Below are positions 18,779-27,523 of a stretch of 64,000 bases of DNA, piece after piece; the first letter of the stretch is position 1, and every line of letters starts with the position of its first letter. This DNA comes from Candidatus Melainabacteria bacterium (GTDB lineage: Bacteria; Cyanobacteriota; Vampirovibrionia; Obscuribacterales; Obscuribacteraceae), in contig JADJWK010000003.1 in the NCBI GenBank assembly GCA_016716405.1, positions 186,001-250,000 of the forward strand, given 5' to 3'. The position numbers and the translations under genes were made by a program. The notes beneath the pieces were generated by a model that made no database searches, was not told the origin of the DNA, and was given only the letters and a program-made list of their open reading frames with translations.

Positions 18779-19453
18779 ATGAGCAGGAGCATCCGAGTGA
18801 CTGTGGACATAGTCGCCTTGGCCGTGGAGCAGGGCGTGCTCGAAGTGCTTTTGATCAAACGCAAATACGAGCCGTTCCGCTCTTCCTGGGCGCTGCCCGG
18901 AGGTTTCGTCACCGACGAGGACGCCAACCTCGACCAGGCCGCCCACCGCGAGCTCGTGGAAGAGACCAATGTCCGGGATGTTTTTCTCGAGCAGCTCTAT
19001 ACTTTCGGGGCCCGGGAGCGGGACCCCCGGGGGCGGACAGTGACGGTATCGTATATGGCGCTGCTCCGCGCCGATTCTCTGGATCTCAGAGCCGACACTG
19101 ATGCCAGCGGAGTAGCCTGGTGGCCCACCGCCGAGCTGCCGGATCTCGCATTCGATCACCGTGAGATCGTCGATTATGCTCTCACCAGGCTCAAATACAA
19201 GATCGAGTACACTCCCGCGGCTTTCAGTCTGCTTCCGGAGAAATTCACCCTCCGGGAGCTTCAGGTGGTATATGAGGCGGTTCTGGGCAAGCCCGTGGAC
19301 AACCGGAATTTTCGCAAGAAGTTTCTTGCATCCGGAATTCTCGAAGAGCTCGATGAGCTGTCCCAGGAAGGCTCTTATCGTCCGGCCCGGCTCTACAGAC
19401 TGATTGCGGAGCGCTTCGAAGAGCTGAAAGACCGGCCTCAGTTCGTCTTCTGA
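18779..19453 (+). CDS. NUDIX hydrolase with C-terminal winged helix (NrtR-like)
   Basis: Residues ~8-140 form a NUDIX domain. L-P-G-G-F-V is followed by a slightly irregular Nudix box in which R-E-L-V-E-E-T-N keeps the metal-binding Glu pair. The preceding Glu position is acidic but shifted by one residue, so hydrolysis may be weakened. Residues ~150-224 (F-T-L-R-E-L-Q-V-V-Y-E-A-V and N-F-R-K-K-F-L) form the winged-helix module found in NrtR-type regulators and related ADP-ribose pyrophosphatases. GAGGAG lies 9 bases before the ATG. The 3' end overlaps the convergent peptidase gene by 16 bp. It could be a regulator that senses ADP-ribose-like ligands or an active hydrolase; no NAD gene is adjacent. 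Confidence 0.85.
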   Translation: MSRSIRVTVDIVALAVEQGVLEVLLIKRKYEPFRSSWALPGGFVTDEDANLDQAAHRELVEETNVRDVFLEQLYTFGARERDPRGRTVTVSYMALLRADSLDLRADTDASGVAWWPTAELPDLAFDHREIVDYALTRLKYKIEYTPAAFSLLPEKFTLRELQVVYEAVLGKPVDNRNFRKKFLASGILEELDELSQEGSYRPARLYRLIAERFEELKDRPQFVF

Positions 19454-21006
19454 ATTTCTGCGAAAAACTCCGAAGCCGGTTTGAACGCGGGTCTGCCGCT
19501 GTCGTTGGCGAGATCCTCTCCGACCCGGAAAAGCAGCTCCGCATCTTCCACGGCTCCGGCCAGGTCCCAGTCGTCTTTTACTTTGTCCGAGGGCTTGTGG
19601 TAGTCGTTGGTGATATAGTCGGCCTTCTTCCGGGCGGCATAGTCCGGATCTTTTCCCAGGTAGGCCGAGCCCGGATTGAGGAAGAAGAGGGCGGGGACGC
19701 CGCTCTGCAAGAAGGGCAGATGATCGGAGCGGTAGAAATAGCCTTTCTCTGGCTCCACATCCGGTATCACGATGCGATCCTGCTCGGCCGCCCTGGCGCT
19801 GAGAATCTCGTCAAGGGTGGAGTGACCGTGGGCGATACTGATAATTTCCCGGGTGGCGCCCCAGAGATTCATGATGTCCAGGTTGATTACAGCTACTGTC
19901 TGCTCGAGAGGGAAAACCGGTTGGCGAATATAGTATTGCGAGCCGATAAGACCCGACTCTTCCAGAGTGGTGAAAAAGAGGAGGATCGAGCGCCGGGGTC
20001 TCCGTTTCATGAAGCGTCGACCGATCTCGAGAACCATAGCGACTCCTGAGCCGTTGTCCAGGGCACCGCTATAGATCTCGACCTTGCCGTCCTTCTCCTT
20101 CTTGCCGAAGTGGTCCCAGTGCGCGCTGTATATGATGCACTCTCTCTTCAAGTCCGGGTCTTCTCCCTCAATCACTGCCAGGACATTGTGAGATTCGAAT
20201 TCTCTGATGGTATTTTCTACCGATATGTCGGCGGTGGTGCCCAGGTCCACAGGCTCGAAGCAGGTCTGGCCCGCGCCTTTCTTGAGGTCCTGATAAGACC
20301 TGCCGCTCATGGCGAAGAGCCTCTCTGCCGATTCCAGAGAGAGCCAGCCTTCGGCTTGCACGCGCTCCTGGCTGCGGCCCAGATCGAAATTCTCGCCGCT
20401 CCAGCTAGCTTTCACTACATCGTATCCGTAGCCGGCGGGCTCGCTCTCGTGCACTATCAGGACAGCGGCGGCGCCTTTCTCGGATGCTTTCTCATACTTG
20501 TAGGTCCAGCGTCCATAGTAAGTGAGGGCTCTGCCCCGGAAAAAGCTCTCGTCGAGTCTTGTGGGGTCCTCTCTGTCCGGTCTGCCCGGCTGGCCTATAA
20601 GAACGATCACGACTTTGCCCCTGACGTCCGTATCTTTGTAGTCGTTCCAGCCATACTCCGGGGCCTCGATGCCGTAGCCGGCGAAGACTACCGGAGCATT
20701 CGCGATATCTATGGTGCCCTGCCGCGTGCGGGACATGGCGACGAATTGCTCCGGAAACTCCGGGGCGAGCGACAAAGAGCCCGTCTTGAAATATACCGAC
20801 GGCTTCGACTTGATCCCGATAACCGGCACTCTCTGGAAATAGCCGTCTTCTCCTGCCGGCGCCAGACCGAGGTCCAGGCAGGAGTCCCTGAGATAGTCGA
20901 TGGTGATTCTTTCACCGTCGCTTCCCGGTGCTCTGCCTTCGAAGCGCTCCGAGGCCAGGATCTTTATATGCTCGAGAATGGCATCGGCAGTGGTGCTCGC
21001 CCTCAT
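19438..21006 (-). CDS. M28-family metallopeptidase with PA-type insert
   Basis: The zinc-site elements of M28 aminopeptidases are present in order: Y-S-A-H-W-D-H-F-G, G-A-L-D-N-G-S-G, F-T-T-L-E-E-S-G, I-N-L-D-I-M-N and Y-F-Y-R-S-D-H-L-P-F. The region from about residue 90 to 230 looks like a protease-associated insert. The likely start is the ATG at 21006, preceded by GAGGAAG, which gives 522 residues. A longer frame from 21045 would overlap the upstream gene. With this start there is no signal peptide, so the enzyme may be cytoplasmic, unlike many M28 relatives. It releases N-terminal residues from peptides; the exact substrate cannot be told. The gene lies 13 bp downstream of the helicase remnant. 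Confidence 0.9.
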   Translation of the reverse strand: MRASTTADAILEHIKILASERFEGRAPGSDGERITIDYLRDSCLDLGLAPAGEDGYFQRVPVIGIKSKPSVYFKTGSLSLAPEFPEQFVAMSRTRQGTIDIANAPVVFAGYGIEAPEYGWNDYKDTDVRGKVVIVLIGQPGRPDREDPTRLDESFFRGRALTYYGRWTYKYEKASEKGAAAVLIVHESEPAGYGYDVVKASWSGENFDLGRSQERVQAEGWLSLESAERLFAMSGRSYQDLKKGAGQTCFEPVDLGTTADISVENTIREFESHNVLAVIEGEDPDLKRECIIYSAHWDHFGKKEKDGKVEIYSGALDNGSGVAMVLEIGRRFMKRRPRRSILLFFTTLEESGLIGSQYYIRQPVFPLEQTVAVINLDIMNLWGATREIISIAHGHSTLDEILSARAAEQDRIVIPDVEPEKGYFYRSDHLPFLQSGVPALFFLNPGSAYLGKDPDYAARKKADYITNDYHKPSDKVKDDWDLAGAVEDAELLFRVGEDLANDSGRPAFKPASEFFAEIQKTN

Positions 21007-21019
21007 CTCCGCTTCCTCA

Positions 21020-23982
21020 TTAATCCCACAACAATCTCTCGGCAAGACTCGGACCGAGTCCGAAATATTTCTCCAGGATCAGTGGGTCCTCCTGCGTGGC
21101 TACGACAAATCCCGGGCTGACATGGTGGTTCCAGGCGAATTCGAATGACTCCCTGCCTTTCTCGGAACGGGCAAGGAGCCTGGGCACGGCATGGTAAGCC
21201 GCTATGTCAGGCTCGGCCCGACCTCTGAGATAGAGGTTGAAAAAGGACTTCCTTGCCCTGCTATCGAGACCTTCGAGGTCGAAGCTGTAGCGGGGGATCA
21301 GGTATGGCTGGTTGGTCACCGGAGCCATGACTTCCTCGAAGGCTTTCACGAAGATCCTGGTGTGCTCTTCGCTCGCTCCTTCGAGAAATACCCTGTAATT
21401 GTCGTGGCTGCGCCGGCTGATCACGATATCTCCAGGCTCGATATCGCCGGGCAGGAAATTTCTCTCGATGAGGGAATCGAGCAGAGCTCGGGCTATGCTC
21501 GAGAGGCAGCCGGCTCGATCGGAGGAGGCGTCGACCACCACGAATTTCTCGAGATTCTCTCTCACGCGTGCTCTGTGCCTCAGACCGAGAATGGTCGACG
21601 TCGTGACGATCACCATCGACGATACCAGGCACAGGAATGGATTCATGAGCACCCCGGCAAGGGTGATGGATGCCACTATCCCCCCGGCGACATAGATCCA
21701 CAGGGCTCGGTCGATCTGCTGCCGCAGCTGCCGGGCGTGCTCGGGGTAAGTGCTGCCGGCGATGACATGGGCCGGTTGCGCTCCGGGTGCTGGCAGAGCC
21801 GCTATCTCTATGCAGCCCAGTTGCCGGTTGGCATAGGGCTTGCCTACTTTCCAGAGCTCATAGATCTGATCTCGGACCAGGGCTCTCTTGAGCATCTCCT
21901 CATTGAAAGATTGAAGCGACGCGAAGACCTCTGTCGGCGTGAGGTCTGAGAAAGACGGGTGGACATGGCCGACGCCGCACTCGATCTGGCCGTCGTCGGC
22001 AATGCCGAAATAGCCCTGGTGCTTGCGGACGAATCGCGAATAGTCGTTCAGCCCTTTTTCGAGCTCCGGGGCGATGGCTACAACGTCCCAGTTGTTGGTG
22101 ACTTTGCGATCGGCCAGTGGATCGCTGATATTGCTGGTATCGAGCCTGATGCCCCTCCCCTGAGCTGTTTGACCGAGACCGGCGATGTGGTGGTGGTCAG
22201 GTCGATCACCGTATTGAGCTGCTGGGAGTCCCATCCCTCTCCGAAGATCCCTCTGGTGCCCACAAGGCATTTGGTTACCCCGGTCTCGAAAGCATGGGTG
22301 ATCAGGCCCACATACAAACTGGTGCTCCAGTCGCCTCCGGAAAGGCTGACCCCGGTGAGAGCCGGGTCGGCTTCGAAGGGGGTGAGCTCGAGCTCGGTTT
22401 TTTCGCCGGCTTCTTCGAGATAGCGTCTGGCAGTCTCTCGGAAAGTCTTGGTGATACGGCTGTCGATCAGGACCATGGTGCCTGTCACCAGGCAGGGGTT
22501 GATGCTTGCCGACACCGGGTGGGCAATGAGCTCTCTTGCCACGCCGATGGCGCCTCCGGCATCGGCGTCGAGCACCGTCGAGACCGATTTGAGCACGGTG
22601 GCGGACATGCGCTCGAAGTCGGTGATCACAAGGGCGCGCAGGCGATCGTCGAGAGCCGCGTATTCGGTATCGAGAATGGTGGCGACCGCCCGGCTCTTGT
22701 TCTGTGAATAAGCGAGCACCCTGTCTACCGGCGAGGCGCTGGATCTGATGCCTCTTTCGGACAGGCTGAAGCCGATTTTCTTGAGAGCGCCGCCGATTGT
22801 CTTGAGCAATTCGTGGTCATCTTTGTCGGGGCTCGTTTTGAGATGATTGAGGGCGAAGTCCTCGAGGAGCTCGAGCCAGTCTTCGAGCTGCGGGGACTGT
22901 CTCACTGCCTCCGAAACCACGAGGTCGCCGGGCAGGGGCAATTTGGCTGCGTAGAAATAGCGGGCAAGAGCCATGGCCAGCTCCGGCTTGCGCTCGACGA
23001 ATTGCTCCTGGCTTTCGACAAAGTCGCGGAATTTCCTGTTCTGAATGATATCGTGCAGATCCTGATGCTTTTCCTTGAGGAATTCGCGCTCCTCAGCGGT
23101 GGGCTCGGTGAAATAGACGAGGTCTTGAAAAGGCGCCAGACCTCCTTCTTTCACCAGGGCCGGGGTGGGAACCTGAAAGTCTATCTCGCCCACCAGGGTC
23201 AGATAGCGTGCTTTCTGCTTGCCGGTCTTGGCCTCCGGCGGCGTGCCGGTGAGACCGACCACGGTGACGTCCTGCAGGCGGCGTACCAGGTGGATCATCA
23301 CAGACGCCCAGTAGTCGGTGAGGTGGTGGCACTCATCGAAGATGACCAGGCCGCAGCCCTGGCGCTTGAGGTCTTGCACCAGCTCCAGGGCATTGTCGTG
23401 GAGTATCTCCTCCAGGGTCATGAAGTCGGTGAGCTTGCGACGCAGGCGGGTAATATGACGGCTGATCTCCTTTTTGTAGGCGCTCTTATTGTTGGCTTTC
23501 AGATCGAGGATGCGGACCTCGGCTTCGCCCCGGCTCAACGAGCGGCTCCGCGCCATCTCGTCTGCCCACTCTCTGAGAGCATGGCTTTCGAGAAACTCCT
23601 GCTCTTTGCCCGGCACCGATAAGACCTGGTAGGTGAGCACCGTGATCGGTTTGAGGGGTCTGTCCTCGTGGGTCCCTATAATCGCCGGTCTGGCGAGCTC
23701 GGCGAATTCGGGCTCCAGAAAGAGACCGAGCTTGTCCGCCCACTGGGACTGGATGGTGGTATTCGGGCAGACCACCAGGCTCGGGCAGCGGAATCTGGTG
23801 ATGATCTCGAGACCGATAATGGTTTTGCCTGATCCCGGCGGAGCGACTATGTGGAGCTCTTTCTCGCCGTCTTTGAGCTTTCGATCGCAGAGCGCGATGA
23901 TATCGCTCTGGTACTTCCTGAGCGGATATTGGAAGCGGAGCTGGTCGAGCCAGTCGTCGCGAGTGAGGGTTGTTTTTTCCAC
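21020..23982 (-). pseudogene. DEAD/DEAH-type helicase with C-terminal membrane region, split by a 1-base frameshift
   Basis: The first part (23982 to about 22156, ~609 codons) is a superfamily 2 helicase. It has A-P-P-G-S-G-K-T (Walker A, ~47), I-F-D-E-C-H-H (motif II), G-L-T-G-T-P-P (motif III) and E-G-W-D-S-Q near the end (motif V). The frame then runs out in unrelated sequence at 22078. Motif VI resumes in another frame as R-G-R-G-I-R-L-D and continues for ~378 codons to 21020. The break falls at C runs at 22152-22160; one extra base there restores K-Q-L-R-G-R-G-I-R-L and a protein of ~987 residues. The second part has two hydrophobic segments (W-I-Y-V-A-G-G-I-V-A-S-I and the next ~25 residues), unusual for a helicase. 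This is either a sequencing or assembly indel in a homopolymer or a recent mutation. Confidence 0.85.
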
Positions 23983-24040
23983 AGTCCGGTTAGATTATCA
24001 TTTCGGCCCGCCTGTAGAATGAAGACAGGGGTAGTGATTC

Positions 24041-24562
24041 ATGCGGCTGGCGTTCCTGGTTTTGATTGCCTTTCTCATCGGGGCTCCGGCAGGGGCCCAC
24101 GAGGCTTTAAAAGGATCACTGGAAGTCGTGGATCCGGGTCATAGCGAGGTGGCGCTCACAAAGGCCATTCCCCAGGTGGATCGGCGCAGCCGCGAGTATG
24201 TCAGGACAGGCCCGCCTCAGTGGATACCCGGACCTGTATATACCAACGACATGATGATCATGAGAGTAGCAAAGCGTGTCATCCTGCCGTTCATGTCCAG
24301 GACAATCAAGTCTGAGATTCCCCGATATACAGAAAGCCCGATGACCATCAAGAAGACGGTGCTGGCTCACTGGAAGGGCAAGCAGCCCTCGACTCCGTGC
24401 CGGATGACCTGCGCTCCCTTCGGTCCGGAAGGCAATTTTCGGTTCTTCCATGCCGATCCCGGCGGCCCCAGAGGCTATCTCGAGCGTCTGGGGCGCGATT
24501 CGGATGGCTTCATGACTTATCGTTACTGGTTCGAAGAGCCGGTCAGGCTTTCGAGAAAGTAA
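24041..24562 (+). CDS. Secreted protein of unknown function
   Basis: The 173-residue product starts with a clear signal peptide: M-R-L, a run of Leu/Val/Ile/Phe, and an A-G-A-H cleavage-like region near residue 20. The mature part has W-I-P-G-P-V-Y, paired cysteines (T-P-C-R-M-T-C, which could form a disulfide) and several aromatic residues near the end (F-M-T-Y-R-Y-W-F). No family was recognised. It lies between the divergent helicase gene and a co-directional esterase gene 60 bp downstream, so it might share a transcript with the esterase. Confidence 0.75.
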   Translation: MRLAFLVLIAFLIGAPAGAHEALKGSLEVVDPGHSEVALTKAIPQVDRRSREYVRTGPPQWIPGPVYTNDMMIMRVAKRVILPFMSRTIKSEIPRYTESPMTIKKTVLAHWKGKQPSTPCRMTCAPFGPEGNFRFFHADPGGPRGYLERLGRDSDGFMTYRYWFEEPVRLSRK

Positions 24563-24622
24563 CGAAAGGCTGACCTTACGCCGGTCCGGGTGCTACAATC
24601 CCCCAATTCCAGAGGGAGACCT

Positions 24623-25351
24623 ATGCACAGAGAATATCACCGGTGGTACAGCCACAATCTCGGAAGAGACATGGAGTTGCTCGTTTTCGGGCACGGCGGC
24701 GCCAGGGCGCTCTGCTTTCCGACTTCCCAGGGACGTTTTTTCGACTGGGAGAACCGGGGCATGATGAATGTTCTCGGGAGACATCTGGAGGAGGGCTGGC
24801 TCCAGATTTATTGTCTCGACAGCGTGGACTCCGAGAGCTGGTACAACGGCCATGTCCACCCCGGTGAGCGGGCGATCAGGCACCTCCAGTATCAGCAGTA
24901 TGTTGTGGACGAGGTCTTGCCGCTCACCCGGAGCAAGAACGACAATCCTTACAGTATCGCCATGGGCGCCAGTTTCGGTGCGTATCACGCCGTCAATATA
25001 GGTCTTCGTTTTCCGGAGCATTTCAATCGGGTCGTAGGATTGAGCGGTGTCTACGACATCAGAGAATGGGTCGGCGATCATTATGACGATAACGTGCACC
25101 AGGGCAACCCGGTGGAGCTGGTGCGCCGCATGCACGATGCTCCGGATCATGTGCAGAAGGTGAAGGAGCTCGATATTATTTTTTCCACCGGTCGCGATGA
25201 CCATGCCTACGCGCATTCGGTGGAGCTCTCGAATAACCTCTGGAGCCTTGGAGTCTGGCATGCTTTCCGCACATGGGACGGCTTCGCCCATGACTGGCCC
25301 GAGTGGGAGGAAATGGTGCTCCACTATGTGGGCGGACCGGATAGCCGCTGA
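24623..25351 (+). CDS. Esterase family alpha/beta hydrolase
   Basis: The product is about 242 residues with the fold markers of the esterase D/putative esterase family. F-G-H-G-G-A-R-A opens the core, and G-A-S-F-G-A (nucleophile elbow, Ser in G-x-S-x-G) lies in the middle. F-S-T-G-R-D-D-H (acid loop) and D-G-F-A-H-D-W-P (catalytic His) follow. GAGGGAG lies just before the ATG at 24623, so this start is chosen over the longer frame from 24590. There is no signal peptide. The likely reaction is hydrolysis of small ester substrates; the true substrate is unknown. Confidence 0.85.
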   Translation: MHREYHRWYSHNLGRDMELLVFGHGGARALCFPTSQGRFFDWENRGMMNVLGRHLEEGWLQIYCLDSVDSESWYNGHVHPGERAIRHLQYQQYVVDEVLPLTRSKNDNPYSIAMGASFGAYHAVNIGLRFPEHFNRVVGLSGVYDIREWVGDHYDDNVHQGNPVELVRRMHDAPDHVQKVKELDIIFSTGRDDHAYAHSVELSNNLWSLGVWHAFRTWDGFAHDWPEWEEMVLHYVGGPDSR

Positions 25352-25377
25352 TCGTCTATAACGAGGTTGCGAAAGCT

Positions 25378-25662
25378 CTGGACGACAGTAATAAAGGCTC
25401 TTCATGCTTCACTTATATCGTCGCCTGCGCGGACGGTTCGCTTTACACAGGCTGGACGAATGATCTGGACGGCCGGATTGCGGCGCATAACCTCGGGAAA
25501 GGAGCGCGCTATACGCGCTCGAGGCTGCCGGTGGAGCTTGTATACAGTCGAGGCTTTCCCAGCCGGTCCCTGGCGATGAGCTACGAGTACAGGCTCAAGC
25601 AGATGTCACGAGCAGAAAAGATGAGGCTTATCGAAGAGCATAGGGCCGATTCGGCTCAGTAG
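25378..25662 (+). CDS. GIY-YIG nuclease-domain protein (UPF0213/YhbQ-like), non-AUG start
   Basis: In this frame the translation has F-T-Y-I-V-A-C-A-D-G-S-L-Y-T-G-W-T-N-D-L, the GIY-YIG signature. Then come R-I-A-A-H-N, G-A-R-Y-T-R and L-V-Y-S-R, and further on S-Y-E-Y-R-L-K-Q and R-A-E-K-M-R-L-I, as in the small single-domain UPF0213 family. No ATG, GTG or TTG occurs between the in-frame TAG at 25342-25344 and the domain. The only start-like codon placed correctly is CTG at 25378, with an AGGTTG stretch ~9 bases upstream. That gives 94 residues, the usual size. The 3' end overlaps the convergent gene by 7 bp. It probably cuts or binds DNA, but the cellular role of this family is unsettled. 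Confidence 0.75.
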   Translation: MDDSNKGSSCFTYIVACADGSLYTGWTNDLDGRIAAHNLGKGARYTRSRLPVELVYSRGFPSRSLAMSYEYRLKQMSRAEKMRLIEEHRADSAQ

Positions 25663-25985
25663 GCGACGGCCTGGCCAGAGGCGAACGAGTAGTCGTGTCC
25701 GGATGCCGGTCTATCAGGCTCGCCGAAACGGCTTCTGACGTAGTGCTCGGTGTATTGGCCGTTGTTGCTCGGGTAATAGTAGTGGTGGTGGTGGTGGTGC
25801 ACGACCGCAGCCGGTGCCTGGGCCCGTACCGGAGAACCGGGCGTTGCTTCCTTGCTGCCCAGGAAATGAAGGAACAACAGGATCCCGAAGCCGAATGCCA
25901 TGACAGCCATGGCAATCAAGCCCGAATCAGGGAACTGGTTGAGAAACCAGTTTAAGAGCTCTTTGAGATCCTTGAGCCTGTTCAT
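25656..25985 (-). CDS. Small single-pass membrane protein with natural His6-Tyr3 tract
   Basis: The 109-residue product has a helical N-terminus (residues 1-20). One transmembrane segment follows (G-L-I-A-M-A-V-M-A-F-G-F-G-I-L-L-F, ~22-42). The tail is low in complexity and contains six histidines followed by three tyrosines near residues 62-71, then P-S-N-N-G-Q-Y. The tract suggests metal binding or a surface interaction, but that is inference. No family was recognised. The gene is convergent with the GIY-YIG gene, with the two stop codons almost superimposed. Confidence 0.75.
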   Translation of the reverse strand: MNRLKDLKELLNWFLNQFPDSGLIAMAVMAFGFGILLFLHFLGSKEATPGSPVRAQAPAAVVHHHHHHYYYPSNNGQYTEHYVRSRFGEPDRPASGHDYSFASGQAVAY

Positions 25986-26027
25986 AGAAAAAAATTCTAG
26001 AGGCTTTTGCTGTCATTTCAACTTCTT

Positions 26028-26182
26028 TGCATCCCCTGGCAGATATATTTTGAGTAACTATGTCGGGGGATGCATTTGTGCGCTTTCTCGGGCAACATCG
26101 TTACAGGTAGACTTCGCGGGCTACTTAGAATGCGGTTGATGGACGGGGGAGGTCCATGAATGACCTCCCTCGTCATCTTTTT
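26028..26182 (+). ncRNA. Candidate structured RNA ending in a strong terminator
   Basis: The 261-base gap between 25985 and 26247 has no + strand gene upstream but contains two strong stems. One pairs TGCATCCCC (26028-26036) with GGGGATGCA (26066-26074). The second is a 13-bp stem with one G-U pair (26142-26154 with 26162-26174), closed by a 7-base loop and followed by a T run at 26178-26182. That is the form of an intrinsic terminator reading rightward. Its position, before an LRV-repeat gene at 26247 and after no + strand gene, suggests either an independent small RNA or a 5' leader with conditional termination. I recognised no known riboswitch class and could not fix a promoter. Confidence 0.4.
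26142..26182 (+). terminator. Intrinsic terminator upstream of LRV-repeat gene
   Basis: A 13-bp stem (GACGGGGGAGGTC paired with GACCTCCCTCGTC, one G-U) has loop CATGAAT and is followed by ATCTTTTT. It reads rightward and ends 65 bases before the start codon of the gene at 26247. Confidence 0.65.
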
Positions 26183-26246
26183 CCGGTGCAGGTGTTACCG
26201 GCGGCTCTCTTCCAGGCATAACCGATTGACGGGAGGAAAGTAGCAG

Positions 26247-26906
26247 GTGCGAATCGAAGACTATATAGCGGCAGGGGATCCGCAGGCTCCTGCCGGAATC
26301 TTATGGAAGATCTACCGGTGCGGAGACTACAAGACGAGGCGGAGGCTGGCTGAGAATCCCGCTACCCCGGTCTCTCTTTTGAGGGAATTGCTCGACGATC
26401 CTCATCCGGAGGTGCGGGCGAGCGTCGCCTCTAACAGCTCGGCTCCTGAGGATTTCCTCGACAGGCTCTGTAGCGATCCTGACATAGATGTCAGGTTGTC
26501 TCTGGCGCAGGAGACGTCGCTACCGGAGAAATACTTGTTGAGGCTCCTGGAGGACAGCAATCCGTATGTGTGCGATTTCGCCCGGAGCAGTCTGGAGTGC
26601 CGGGAGTTCGAGCACCATCTCCGGGCCCGCGGCTACGTGCACGAGCCGGGTCTGGTGGCCCGTCTCGGCGAGCTCCTGGTGGCGGCTGGCTTGCTTGCCA
26701 AGGGCAGGATTCCGGGACTGGTGGAGCTCGCTCGCCGGGAAAAGGTCAATCTCGGCTTTCTTCTTGTCAGGGAAAAGTTGCTCACCCGCGACACGGTCGT
26801 GCGTGCCCTCAAACTGCAATCCCGAATAAGATCCGGAAAGCTCTCCTTCGAGGCGGCAGCGGGCGAGCTGAGCGCCTCGCCGGAGGCAAGAGGCACCGGT
26901 CCGTGA
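26247..26906 (+). CDS. LRV/HEAT-like repeat protein with MshEN-like C-terminal region
   Basis: The N-terminal half (residues ~28-115) carries three repeats of ~24 residues. They have the form A-E-N-P-A-T-P-x-x-L-L-R-E-L, then D-P-H-P-E-V-R-A-S-V-A-S-N, typical of leucine-rich-repeat-variant (LRV) and short HEAT solenoids. The C-terminal half (L-G-E-L-L-V-A-A-G-L-L and L-G-F-L-L-V-R-E-K-L-L-T) resembles the N-terminal regulatory module of type II secretion/pilus ATPases. That module can bind cyclic di-GMP; the resemblance is by eye only. The start is GTG, preceded by GGAGGAAAG. Role unknown; an adaptor or regulatory protein is plausible. Confidence 0.75.
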   Translation: MRIEDYIAAGDPQAPAGILWKIYRCGDYKTRRRLAENPATPVSLLRELLDDPHPEVRASVASNSSAPEDFLDRLCSDPDIDVRLSLAQETSLPEKYLLRLLEDSNPYVCDFARSSLECREFEHHLRARGYVHEPGLVARLGELLVAAGLLAKGRIPGLVELARREKVNLGFLLVREKLLTRDTVVRALKLQSRIRSGKLSFEAAAGELSASPEARGTGP

Positions 26907-26945
26907 CTGCCACCTCTTGCGCCCGGGTCCATAAAGCGATAATTT

Positions 26946-27509
26946 ATGGGGAAGGGGGCGGCAGATTTGCGATTTATCAGGGCAACAGTTTTCATATCGC
27001 TGTTCTTGCTTGCGGTTTCGCCTGCTCTGGCCAGCAACGAGCACAAGCCTGTGGTCTCGAGCATCGTCATCAATGCGCCGCGTCCGCTGGTCTGGAAGAC
27101 CATCACCGACGATAAGAAATTCGGTTTCACTTTCAAGAAGAGGGAAGCCAATTCGAATGAAGCGATCATCGAGGAGAAATTTCCATCCATACCGTTTATG
27201 GGCACAGTGTCGATGCTCATCAAGATCACGGTCAAGGAGAATGAGATTCTCAAGTACGATCTGCTCGAGTCCGAGCACGTCAAGACCTTCAAAGGCGACT
27301 GGAAGCTCTCCACAGTCGGAGAGAACAAGACCAATTTCAAGATCTCCTCTTATGTCGATGCCGGGCTGCCGGTGCCGCGTTTTCTGGTTAACGCCTTTCT
27401 GAAGGGAAGGATCAACAAGCGCCTTCGCAAAGCCAAGACCCTTGCCGAGGCCAGTTTCAGAGACAGCGGTGAAGGGCGGAAGCTGGTCCGCAATATTTCC
27501 GTCAACTGA
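26946..27509 (+). CDS. Secreted SRPBCC (START-like) protein
   Basis: The product has a signal peptide (F-I-S-L-F-L-L-A-V-S-P-A-L-A, ending near residue 29). A ~150-residue domain follows, beginning V-V-S-S-I-V-I-N-A-P-R-P-L-V-W-K-T-I-T-D. That is the strand-helix start of the SRPBCC/polyketide-cyclase fold, a helix-grip with a hydrophobic ligand cavity. The ATG at 26946 has no good ribosome site. A TTG at 26967, eight bases after an AAGGGGG run, would give a neater signal peptide and may be the true start. Export is unusual for SRPBCC proteins. Ligand unknown. Confidence 0.75.
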   Translation: MGKGAADLRFIRATVFISLFLLAVSPALASNEHKPVVSSIVINAPRPLVWKTITDDKKFGFTFKKREANSNEAIIEEKFPSIPFMGTVSMLIKITVKENEILKYDLLESEHVKTFKGDWKLSTVGENKTNFKISSYVDAGLPVPRFLVNAFLKGRINKRLRKAKTLAEASFRDSGEGRKLVRNISVN

Positions 27510-27523
27510 TATCGTTTGTGGTA

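Noticed and set aside
25367..25579. 70-codon + strand frame
   Set aside because: It is out of frame with the GIY-YIG domain and has no recognisable content.
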